Shown: positions 33,314 to 43,804 of the stretch, one piece after another
Numbering within the stretch: position 1 is the stretch's first letter
Layout of the letters: each line of letters begins with the position of its first letter
Assembly (NCBI GenBank): GCA_039654915.1
Contig: CM077600.1
Location: 76,021,992 to 76,085,991, forward strand
Direction of reading: 5' to 3'
From: Aquilaria yunnanensis
Taxonomy: Eukaryota; Streptophyta; Magnoliopsida; Malvales; Thymelaeaceae
DNA length: 64,000 nucleotides
Position numbers and translations under genes: made by a program
The notes under the pieces: generated by a model
Told to the model about the DNA's origin: nothing
Database searches by the model: none
Seen by the model: only the letters and a program-made list of their open reading frames with translations

Positions 33314-34427
33314 TGATATGATCAAAGAAGGCACAACCAATGATGATAAGGACCCATTGAAGATAACTAGTGGATCATTGACAAGAAAGGAAGCTAAGGA
33401 GGTCACTAGTGCACTTCAAGCTTTTGTCTCAAGCTTTCTCATGGAGAATGGGCTTAGAATTTCACAAGGAGCTGCTGGAACATGGAAGGAATCATATGGA
33501 GATGATGGGCACGCTTGGATGTTGACAGATTGGTGATGTTCTGGTAGAAAAATCATATCTTGAACTAAACACATCGGAATTGAGTGATTCTTGATTCATT
33601 GGAAATCTAACATCTGGAGCTACAAATCATATGAAGACCATGAAGCCCATTTTTCACGCTTAGGGGGTCCAATTTAGCTTCAAAGTCGCGATTTGTGAGT
33701 CATAGCTGGTTCAAAAGTAGTTGCAGTATTTTGGCCATATCTTTGGATTTAGATGTCCATTTTATCTGATTCAGCTGTTATATAAAATCTAAGAAAGACA
33801 TCTACAACTTTCATGCTTTGCATTTTGAGAAATCATGATGGCATCAAGTTCGAATTTCAGCTTGAAGTTGAAGACACAAGCAAGACCCACCCGAGAAGAC
33901 TAGTTTGGGGTTTTTATGGCCAATCTTGTTTTGTAACGTATTTTATTTTATTTTCCTGTTTATTTACATTATTTAGGATGTTATGAGGGCCATGGAAGTG
34001 ATTTAGGTCACTTAGGATAAATGGAACTCGCTGCACACCTTAAACATGTGTTAAAAGGGTGTAGGAATCCTAGTTTGACTAGGTTTTCTTGAGTCCTTTG
34101 TAACTAGGTTTACTAGGTGACTTGGGCTGCGAATTTTGCTGAATATTTTAATATAGTTTAGGCTTATAAATAGGCATATATTCTGGTTGTAAAACACAGC
34201 CTTGAGATGAAATAATATTGCTACTTTGGAGAGAATTTCTCTTTGGTTCTTTGTGGACAACCTTGATGCACAAGTTGCTTGTGTTCTTGGTTTTCTTATA
34301 CTTCTCATTTCTAATCACAGGTTGATTAGGGGTGGGGGTTTTAAATCTAGTCTCTTTGATGTCTTGTGAAGCTTGAAAAATATCTTGGGCGCGTTTCATG
34401 GTCTTTATACCATTGGGGTTCGCATCA
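33314..34427 (+). repeat. Element E 3' LTR
   Basis: This 1114-bp copy is colinear with 28612-29725. It ends GTTCGCATCA and is followed by the target duplicate ATGTG at 34,428-34,432. A TATAAATA box lies at 34,165-34,172. Confidence 0.92.
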
Positions 34428-34432
34428 ATGTG

Positions 34433-34525
34433 CTTCTGGGGAAATGTGTATTTTGATGCCATAGTTGGTGGCAAACTTCTAGAATCCTTTATCAGCAAAT
34501 TGTGTCCCATTATCAACTACCAGCA
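34433..34525 (-). pseudogene. pol: Element G: Tat-like integrase core fragment (continuation)
   Basis: The minus-strand translation VVDNGTQFADKGF, a TAG, then KFATNYGIKIHFPQ aligns with VADNGSQFTDKGF, a TAG and EFISDLGIKMHFPP in element B. This is the integrase segment with the second catalytic Asp. The TAG stands at the same position in B and G. Homology ends near 34,525. Confidence 0.8.
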
Positions 34526-34588
34526 TCTTCAAGCAGCCAAGGTTAAGACTTTGGGGGGAACTCTGAGGCTCCAGGCCTTCAGCCATCA
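34526..34588. other. Short unassigned junction between G and F
   Basis: A run of TTTGGGGGGAACTCTGAGG and nearby sequence fits neither neighbour clearly. Confidence 0.3.
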
Positions 34589-36305
34589 TGTTCATTAGTT
34601 CACATTAACTTTTCCTACTACACTAATAAATAATGTGAATCTGTCAAATTTCTCTATACTCATAAATATGTGAACTCACAAGCAAGTGCACCTAACATCA
34701 AAGTATAGCGGTGTCAAGTACCAAGATCATTTTTCCCAAAGAATAGAGCTTGTCTATAGTACTCAATCTTTCTTTATTATCTAACTGACAATTAAAGAGT
34801 TAGCTTAACTAAGAATTGACTAAACTAAACTAAACTAATGCAATAAGAATAAATAACAGCTAACTACTGGCAGTAGAGAACAATTTAGATAACCAGCAAC
34901 AAGAAATTTTATACTTGGATATGAATCGTCTTAGAAATCCCTTATGTTACTTTTACTTTATTTTAAAAGGATTGTGATTAACTTGGACCATGGAGTTCTA
35001 CCTAATTTAGATTAGCTCCTATTATTCCACTTACACTAATCCCTATTATTTAATTGTCGATAAGGTGTTTAGGCCTACAGTGCTCCCTAAGAATGCATTA
35101 CTAGTCCTATGAGACACTACTAGGTTTCACCCTAGTCCGGAGGTATTATATCATACCTATTACTCTTAGTTACGATACTATCTCTTCTATCGAATGGTGA
35201 TCTGCAACAAACACACCAAATAGTACTTGTTATATGTTTATCATCCCACATTGAAGTAATAGGCCCGTTACAATTAATCAACATACCCAAAATTTTAACT
35301 TCTGAAAACCTTGTTATCAACATGAAACAAATATCATTGGCCGTGCAAAATCAATCAAATAACTCATGTAATACCTACCAATAACCATCAATCAATCCAA
35401 TATTTTATAAACTTTGAATAAACTTAGAGAGAAAGTTAGCTCAAGAGAGAGAAAACTAAAGATATAGGGAAGAAAACTAAAATCCAAATAAGAAATGGGG
35501 TCCACCAAGGATGGAAAACCTTACCCAAGACACAAGAAAGCTAGGGTTTTACTTTGGGGGCTTGGGAAAAAAGTTTGAGTGAGTTTTGTGTGAAGTGGAG
35601 AAAAACAGACATGATCAGAAATATATATATGCAAAATATGACTTCAAAAATGGGTGTGAAACTGCACATGCTATTGAAAACTTCCTCAACATGCTATTAA
35701 TCATAGTCATGACATGTGCCATGTGTTGGGATCTGAACTCTAAAATTTTAAAAGAACAGAGTTGAAACATGGGGTTAAACATGGGCATGAACACAACCGT
35801 ATATAGGTGACACTCTTTCAAACATAGGTGTGAAGTAGACCATGTTTGAAGTTTGGAGCTCAAAAATTTTGAAATCAGAAGAATAACAAGCGTTATAACA
35901 TGGCCATGACTAATACCATCTTAAACAAACATACTTGCTTTCCACGATTGTGAAAGAGACCATGTTTGTGCTTTGGAACTTGAAACTTTTGAAAACAAAA
36001 AATTAACACATTTTCTTTCAAAGGTGTGACCAAATCCATGTTTCATGGAAACATTTCAAAACATGGGCACATTTGTGTGCGTGTTTAAGTTTTGAAATTT
36101 TAAGCTTTTGAAAACACGGGTAAGAACATGGGCATGATAGAAACCATCTATTGCAAACATGGGTACTATGGGTATGTTTAAAAAAGTGTTGGGTGACATG
36201 ACCCTTAACATGGGCATGTTTAAGAATGTGTTTGGCCCTAGAAACTTAGAAAAATTTGTAAACTTACCTTGAATTGAACTTAGCTTTTTTCCTCACTTTG
36301 AACAC
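34589..36305 (-). repeat. Element F: 3' LTR (Athila-like)
   Basis: The lower part (34,589-35,400) is the reverse complement of the A LTR at 1-798: AGATTAGCTCCTATTATTCC, CTAGGTTTCACCCTAG and the CTACTA block near the terminus. A minus-strand TATATATATT box sits at 35,620-35,632. Upstream of it, 35,640-36,240 is a field of ACATGGGCATG and AACATGG repeats, the U3. The LTR starts somewhere between 36,240 and 36,400. TGTTCAAAG at 36,305 is one candidate, not proven. Confidence 0.6.
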
Positions 36306-36559
36306 AAAATTCTTCTCGAAATGTGCTAGACTCATGCATACAAAATCATAGATTATAAGATCACAGGACAAGCAAAAGATAGCTAATCTACTCTTAAGAA
36401 AATAAACTAAATGAAATGTTCAATGCTTGGGTTACCTCCTAAGAAGTGCTTGGTTTAACATCATCAACTCGGCGTTTCCCTGGATAAATCAAAGAGGATC
36501 TTCCTTCCTCTCCATAGCTTTCACCTTCAGATGAACAGCCCCCTTATGTCATGTGGTTC

Positions 36560-37907
36560 AATTATAATCTCCTTTTGGGGCTGGCTTAGTATTCACCAAT
36601 AAAGCTCCTTGTGGTCTTCTGAAAACCATCATGGCTAGTTTACCTCACTGAGTCTCAAAATTCTACATGCTTGCTCTCATGTTCCTCAACTCCAACTCCA
36701 TCACATTGATTCTAGTAGCAGATTTTTGCATATACTTTGATATCAATTCTTCTTCCATAGTCAGCCTCCTTTATTATTGCAGTTTAGGCTGAAAACTAGG
36801 TAGTTTCTGCTTCTATTTACTACAAGAAAAATTAGGAAGCTTCTTCTATCCTGAATTATACGCATTGCTATAGATATTTTTCTATGGCCTCGGTGGATTT
36901 CCAATGAAATCTAATAGCTCAATTTTGCTTAACCAATTATGCACTTAACAATCATTTATTGCATGTCCTTTTCCACACTTCGCATTGCAACACAGCTTGC
37001 TTCTAGCTAGCCAAAACATTTTTGAACACCCTCATCAAGGCTTCAAATTGATTTTCCATGGATGAATAAGCATCAGAATTCTGAACTACAGCTATTCTAC
37101 TCGGCTTAATTATGGATGATGATTGCTATTCATAGTTATTCATAGGCATCTATTCAATCAATTCCCGTGCTACTTCAGGTGTCTTGCTATTCTAAGCACC
37201 ACTACTTGCTACATCGATCATTTGCTTGGAAGCATAAGTCAGACCATTGTAGAACATTTGCACTTGCATCTATGTAGGTAGTCCAGTCCATGATGTGGGC
37301 ACCTTTTCAACTCCTTGAACCTTTACCAAGCTTCATATAATGTTTTTGAATCTATTTGACTAAAAAGTAGAAATTTCATTACAGAGCTTCATAGTCTTAG
37401 CTGGAGGAAAATATTTCAATAAAAACATCTCAATAAGAATGTTCCAAGTGGCAATACAACCTTGTGGAAGTGAAGTCAACCATTGCTTAGCACTTCTCCT
37501 TAATAAAAATTTGAATAACATCAACCAAATGCTATCTTCACTAGCTCTATTAATTCTACAAGTATCACAAATCTTTAGGAAACTAGTAATATAAGCAATA
37601 GGATCCTCATTTGCTGAACCATCAAACTGAACATAATTCTTCACCGTTTCGAAAATCTTTGGCTTAATCTCAAAATTGTTTGCATTGATAGGAAAGGCTT
37701 AGCATATTCATGCATAGTCCTTGCTTGATTATTGTCTTCCATGGTTAAACGCTCTTGATTTTCTACTTGCTCATCTACTTCAAGATGTATTGGTTGTGAC
37801 TTAATACCCCTTGTAGAAAAAAGTTTCCTCAAAGTCTTTTCAATTTCTAGATCTAGTCCAAAAACTTCATCTTCATGGTTATGAGTCATCCACCAGAATT
37901 TTTGCAT
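36560..37907 (-). pseudogene. gag: Element F gag (decayed)
   Basis: The pieces are 37,907-37,641 and 37,644-37,360, and homology continues to about 36,560. Landmarks are MHEYAKPFLS, then NYVQFDGSANEDPIAYITSF, LRRSAKQWLTSLPQG and LIEMFLLKYFPPAKTMKL. After a stop come the CPHHGL-like region and YNGL-like segment near 37,260, and a degenerate knuckle near 36,980. The end contains RPQGALLVNTKPAPKGD, typical of Athila gag C-termini. Stops and a frameshift at about 37,643 inactivate it. Confidence 0.8.
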
Positions 37908-38030
37908 GAAAAAATGAAGAAATCAATAGACTAAAAATAACTAGAAATTTAATGAAAAATACTGTAGTAAAGTAAATTAAATAGCTAGATTAATAAAGAT
38001 CAATCTTTTAGGTAACAATTTCAACAAATA

Positions 38031-40444
38031 CTTTATCAGACCCTAATTCACCCCCACCCTAATATACCTAGTAGGTTATTAAAGTTTGAAGTTCCATAGG
38101 GTGAACTAGGGCATGACAACTAGGATGCTTAACTCGAATTTTAGTTACTACCAAGGTAAGACTTAAGTGACGATTGCTAACTAAACCATTATATGCAAAT
38201 CTATTAAGTTTAAGGTTTTAACGTGTTAAACTTGAAAATGCACCCAAGTAGGCTTACCTTTGGGCCTGTTGAGTACATGTGGGTTGTGTATGAATGTGTA
38301 TAGGTAGGTGTATGTGATTACGCTTGGTGGGCTTACCATGGTGTTCTAGGAATGTAAGCAGGGCAGGTACATGTGCCTTAGGCAATCGGCCATGGAGGCC
38401 TACTAGGTGTGCACTAGCTGGCATGTATGTGTGTGTCTGTATGTGCATTAGTGTGTATAGGAGGTTTACCTTATGCCCTCCTAGTGTTCTCATCAAGTTT
38501 TCCATACATACATGCATTTCCAACTTTCATCTTAGGTCTTTATAGTATAAAACATAAGTATCATGTATGCATCATTCTACCCATTACACTTAGTGCCTTA
38601 GGAGGCTTACTACAAACCTACTTTGTACTATTAAGGCATATGCCATGTACCATTCTAAGTCCCTATGCCAACTCTATGTACATGCAATTGTAGGTTCAAA
38701 ATTTGGCACTTTAGGGATTACATGGCCAAAACATATGTAGACCAAAAGTTGGGCTAACTAAGTACCATGCATAATACACAACATGGGCTACACTGTCTCA
38801 ATCCCCGCTGACACTTTAACTTCCTTTTTTATTTGACATTTACTTAGCAGTTGCTTTATAAACCTCCTAGTCTTGATATACACAAGGATAGATCCAAAAG
38901 CAGCCAACCCCATTGCAGCCATTAAAGCCTACAGTTCAATTCACAAAACCTTAGTCCATAACGTGAACTTTTTAACCTTTCTTTCAGAAATCGACATAAT
39001 CAAGCCATACCTATTTATACATCAGCCTCTAATAAGGTTCCTTAGCACCTTCTAGTCCACTTCTTTTCCTAAAATAGGCAAAAATAGGGCATGATCACAC
39101 TTGTACTTAGTAAGAGTTCAGTATAACACCCGTGCCTACAATGTTCAAAACATTGTCATATACATAATTATGTAATTTCTCCTTCAAGCACCTACAAACA
39201 AAGACAATGAAGACATAAAAAAAGCATAAAACAATATAATACAAGATACTCATAAACATATATTGGGGTTAGCACACACAACCAATAAAGGAGCATGCAA
39301 AACACACATACCACATACACGGTTTTCACTTAGAACTTAGCAAGCATTTCTTTTATTCAATTAAGCATATGATCACTTTGATTTTAATGAAATTCACATA
39401 GTGCTTTAGGTAAATTAACAAGGTTGGGCATACTTGATCAAGAACCCTAATGCTTGCCATAAGTAGGCTAGTTGGCTTACGATAGTGCCTTAGCACACAT
39501 AGCCCATTTTCTTAGCTCTTAGGATCATTCAGTGATAGCCATCACCTAGGGTAGCCTCATTCCTATTAAATTCCAGGTGAAGGAGCCCAAATTAAACACT
39601 TACCTTGCTCAAAATTGGAGCTTAATGGCAGCAACACCTCCACACACCCAACACACTACCATAGGCCTACCTTGCAGCCGTCATGCTTAATTTCTTCTTC
39701 CTTGCTTCTAACTTTTCTTTCAGTCACTTGTAGGAACTTTATCTAGTGTTTTCTAGAAATGGTAGCTAAATTGAATGTCTAGAAATCTGCCTTTAGTTGA
39801 AGTTAAGTCTAAGCGGTGGAGTCATGGCTGGTTTAGGCTTGGCGGTTATGCCTTTTGACTAATTCTTGGTCTAAAGCTCCCATAAGGCCTCCAGGTAATT
39901 TAAGAAACTTGGCCAACCTATTTAAATCAACTTGTGGCACAAATTAAGCATACACTTCATCCTTTAATTTGGCCATTTAGGGTGTGAAACTTGCACATGC
40001 ATCTATAGACCCTTTAGGTGCACTTGAGAAGCCCCTTAGTTCACCCAATTGTGCCCATCACTTTTCTTGTGTGCTCTTCACCTTTCTTTGACCTACATTG
40101 TAATCCTTATCTTCATTTTAACACTAAACATCAATCTTGCACAATTTCCTTTTAGGGTACTTTGCTTTAAAGTCGTTTATTCAAATAGGTGCACACAAAA
40201 GTGTGCTCGAGAGCCACCTTGTGCCCCCCTTGGTGCACCTTAGTGCCCTTGGGTTTCTTACCCACTCTTCTTCAATTTTAAGTCCTCACACCAAAACCTA
40301 CCTTGGGCCTTAGTTTTAGTCATTTTTTTTGTTCACAAAGATGGCATTTTCCCCTATGTTCCACTTATGTGCACCTAGCGCAACCCTGGGCACCTTATTA
40401 GGCACATGACCTCATATACTTATTGTATTCACATCTATGACTTG
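38031..40444 (-). repeat. Element I 3' LTR, main part
   Basis: This is non-coding and continues across element C with 48,254-48,339, where the LTR begins TGTCATGCCTGTGACTTG on the minus strand. Total length is about 2.4 kb, in the range of Tekay-type LTRs. Near its lower edge CCCTAATTCACCC (38,041-38,053) and GGGTGAACTAGGG (38,099-38,111) form an inverted repeat with one mismatch, next to another TGTCATGCCC. A fragment of a second LTR may therefore be joined here. No gene is seen. Small frames such as 38,427-38,693 are chance. Confidence 0.5.
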
Positions 40445-41441
40445 TGATAGCCGAAGTGTTATCGCCCTGACCACCTGCCGACCACGGGAAAGAGGGAGCT
40501 AGACACCTGAGGCATACGACCTCGGAAAGGGCTCCAGAGTGAAGGAAGTCATACACTTGAGGCGCATGACCTCGGTAGCTCACCAAATTCCAACTTCAGG
40601 AGCCAGCGTAGCGCCTCCTTCAGGAAGGCGACCGAACTAGGTTTGGGGGAGAAAGACCAACCACCCCCTACGGGAGAAAGCCCTCGAAGCTGTAGACACC
40701 GAAGTACCAGCCTGACTCCAGGAAAGGGCCCATCACCCCGAAGTGAGACATCAACCAAAGGGACCTTGGTCGTACGGCAATAGCCATCAAGGAGTCTCTG
40801 ACACTCCGCTCATATGGGTCTCCAAAATGCCACCTCCAGAAGTGCTCTGGCACGCCATCGCAGCATGCGTCCTATCACACAGGGCTACACCTACTATGGC
40901 TCGCGGCCCGAGGAGCCTGTAGATGGCTAGGGGCCCCCACACCCAGAAATACAAACACCATCCGTCCATACACGTGTCACAATCTGAAGGGATCACCTCC
41001 TCCCTTATGGACCAGGGAAATGCCCACAGGGGCGGAGGACCAAAAGGACAAGAGGACGCTCTCCTCTCTCTGCCTGAATACTCTCCCTTCAGCCCTTAGA
41101 AAGACACGCCAGGCAAGAGTCCCTTGTGCTTATTACCGAGTATCTTTCTTTCTCGGAGCACTGACTTGGGCGTCGGAGGTTCCCCCCCGGAAAACCACCC
41201 CAGGGGCCTCCTAACCCCTGTTTTCTGAGTGTTTCAGCCAGGTCCCCCTGAAGGATCTCTACTCCGGGCTCTCTCCCATGCCGGAAGTCTTTCCCGTCCT
41301 CACCAACCACGGTACCAGGAAGCTGCCGGCCACCACTTAAGCTGACCCTCTCAGGGTACCTTCTTGCACCTCCAGGGCCTCCTGCTGCCCACACCGCTGC
41401 ACATAGTGAAGATGCTGGCTTCGCCTAACCAGACCGCATCA
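40445..41441 (+). repeat. Element C 5' LTR
   Basis: This 997-bp LTR starts TGATAGCCGAAGTG and ends GACCGCATCA. It is about 70 bp shorter than the 3' copy because the latter has local duplications. Confidence 0.92.
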
Positions 41442-41443
41442 TC

Positions 41444-41462
41444 TGGCGCCGTCTGTGGGAAC
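41444..41462 (+). other. Element C primer binding site
   Basis: TGGCGCCGTCTGTGGGAAC lies two bases after the LTR. It is the same type as in element B without B's two transitions. Confidence 0.88.
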
Positions 41463-43200
41463 TCACTCCCAGGTTACTGAAAGTTGAAGCTCGGCGTTCT
41501 AAGGAGAGGGGACTCCCAAGGTCCCCGTCCAACCCAGAGATTCAACGGGCAACCAAATAATGCTAGCAGGGATTTCCCTGCCTGACGGTGAACGTCCACT
41601 GACTATTACCATAGGCTTCCTGTGTGAATTCCCACGCCCTGGCGTGGTCGAAATGAGGCAGTAGTCAAGCCAAAGAAGGCCGCAGCAAAAATTTGGGCCG
41701 AAGGCCCTCCTCATCAGTACCTTGTGGGGTGGAGAGTCCCATGCTAATTTACAGGAATTGGGAAAATGGAGATCAACGAGATGAGTTCTTGGTGGGAACC
41801 ATGCTCCCCGGAGTATGACCGACAGGAAAAGCAGGGTCGGGATGACCCAGACCTCCCCGCCGAAAGAGTTCTGTACCCGGGGAAAAAATTGCCATCTCTT
41901 CGGCAACGAAGTCAAAACCCATTGGCCCGAAAGGTCGTCTATGACTTGACTTGTGGGCAGAAGGCGCCGACTCTATTTCCCTGGACACGCTATCACTGTC
42001 CAAAGTGACACACTTCTGTGCGACGTCGCAAAAAAAGAGTAGAGCATTCGGAAAAGACTATCGAAATGGTGCATCGAACTCGGAGAGTACTACATCACGT
42101 ATAAGCCTAGAAGGGCAATGAACGCCCAGGTACTGGCAGACTGCATTGCCAATTCCCAGAAGAAGGGAAGGCTGAAACCAACAAAGGAGATAGAGCGAAG
42201 GTAGATCCAAAGTGGAAACTCCTTGTCAATGGAACCCCAAGCTCAGAACATCAGGGCATTGGGATACCCCCTTGGGGGCCCGAAGGCAAGGAGGCCGCCA
42301 AGACGATCAAATTTGATTACCAAAAGCGTTGGGCCATCTGAGCATGGCAACGCTAGGTATAAAAACCTCGCACAAAAGGCGGAAAGATCCTACAAAGAGG
42401 AATCTCGCGTCCAAAGAAGTCCCAAAAATCCTCATGAAGAGGCAGGAAGTACGAAGACATCCCGGATGATATTTCTTGATTAGGGAAAAGCTATACAGGC
42501 AAAGGTACGCGATTCTGTTATTAAGATATATCAGTAAAATGGGTGCAGGACAATTCATCCAAGAGGTGTGAAAATGGCCAGAGACACACCAGCACCCGAA
42601 GACTGCCTTCGGAGCCGATAACCTCGGAAAGATTGCACCGAGCCACTCCAGACAGCACCCGAAGATGTGAAGTTCTACATGATAGCAGAGGACTACTTCA
42701 CTGAGCGGGGTAAGGCAGAACTCCTAGCAACCATGCCGGCAAAAGGTGCACAAAAAGTTCGTCTGGAAGAACATAGTATGCTGATTTGGCATACCGACGG
42801 TGACACTGGCCAGAAATGATTTCCAGTCTATGGACAGAAGATTTCAAGAATCCGTCACTGACCTCGGAATAAAAAGGCACTCCAGCCCACTAGCTCAGCC
42901 CCCGAGCAACAGACAAGTAGAGTTGCCAAAAGAGCTATAAAAGAGGGACTATAAGAGATGCAAAGGGAAATCGGCCAGGAGAACTTCCTATTGTACTAAG
43001 GAGTTGTCACTTATCTGTAGTACAGAAGCCAGTATCCATTTGAAGTAGTTCGGCCATCATACAGATGTTTGACAAAGGATGGCTAACAAGCCAAGCCCGA
43101 AAGAAGAGCCTTTTTAGCAAAAGATGGCCATAAGTGCAAACCTGCATGATAGGCCAAAAGGAATAAGGAAAAGGAAACCTCGCCCCCGAAACGCCGAATT
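41463..43200 (+). pseudogene. Element C gag-pol remnants
   Basis: Only fragments remain. The gag N-terminal region aligns with B (AAGCTCGGCGTTCTAAGGAG at about 41,488). RNase H pieces follow at 42,050-42,200 (KAMNAQVLADCIANSQ against KAITAQALAELIAE) and 42,205-42,340 (WKLLVNGTPSSEHQGIG). After these come an integrase finger piece (42,480-42,620) and the integrase core and C-terminus (42,660-43,330: KVRLEEHSMLIWHTDG, GPYLVLNEVRKGSIQ). Most of gag, protease and RT is missing. Large deletions rather than only point decay are needed to explain the length. Confidence 0.7.
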
Positions 43201-43804
43201 AGAACCCCAAAAGCCGTCCTATGTGGTACTTTGACCAAATGAAAAGGACCTTATTTGGTCCTAAACGAGGTCCGAAAGGGAGTATACAAGCTCGGCAATA
43301 CCGAAGAAGGAAAACTGAAAAATACAAGGCACTCAGGCGCCTTAAAGAAATTTCTACACTTAGAATTTTTAGACAAGAAATGGTGAAAGCCAGAAATTTG
43401 TCTAAGTACAGAAAGTTTTCCCCTGTCTGAGAATGTTCACCGAACAAAGCTGAAGTATGGACTCTCGAAAGTCTCCTATTCCTTCCGAAGTTAGTTGGGT
43501 TATATGCCCAAAAGAGGGCCAGTCTACCGAAAACGGCCGACAAAGGGCAGGCTAAAATTTTCTTGAAAAGGGAACTTCGCCAACTGCGAAAGACCTCCCG
43601 AAGAATGGCCGATGAAAATGAGCAAAGAAAGTACCGAAGTCCCTTGACCGAAAGTGGTTGGGACAAGTGGGAAACAAAAATTGCTCAAAAAGACTTAGCA
43701 AAAATAGTGAAGGAAAATTCATTGAAGAAGGTCTTGATACAAGGGGAATGATTACAAGAAGAAGAGTACAAAGAAAAAAAAAGAAGGCAAAGGCCCTAGA
43801 ATAT
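43201..43804. other. Element C spacer between pol end and antisense gene
   Basis: The pol C-terminus finishes near 43,350 (TEKYKALRRLKEISTL). The rest contains TTCGG- and CCGAA-rich sequence comparable with B 9,600-9,780. No independent gene is supported. Open frames such as 43,563-43,751 have no homologue in B. Confidence 0.5.

Larger units (their letters stand above)
28612..34427 (+). mobile_element. Element E: complete gag-only (TR-GAG-like) LTR element
   Basis: The 1114-bp LTRs (28612-29725 and 33314-34427), the tRNA-Met PBS, polypurine tract and ATGTG duplication define a complete 5816-bp insertion. Between the LTRs there is a gag but no protease, RT, RNase H or integrase. The space where pol would be (31,500-33,300) holds a charged segment and an unrecognised frame. 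It therefore fits the class of non-autonomous gag-coding LTR elements, which must borrow enzymes from a relative. In the first 290 bases I count roughly 17 differences between the LTRs, so the insertion is not very recent. Confidence 0.9.
34589..38030 (-). mobile_element. Element F: Athila-like derivative lacking pol
   Basis: Minus-strand order is post-PBS leader (38,030-37,910), gag (37,907-about 36,560), the post-integrase motif (36,470-36,430), U3 repeats, then LTR. Protease, RT, RNase H and integrase are absent, with gag running almost directly into the post-integrase block. The leader aligns with A just after its PBS (GTTGAAATTGTTACCTAAAA against GTTGAGATTACAACCTGAAA), so the 5' LTR and PBS were lost at about 38,030. 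This is either an internal deletion or a non-autonomous subfamily. Confidence 0.7.

Noticed and set aside
35630..36240. Repeated ACATGGGCATG words considered as a CRISPR-like or tandem array
   Set aside because: Units are irregular in sequence and spacing, with no constant repeat or spacer length. They lie in an LTR U3 of a plant retrotransposon.
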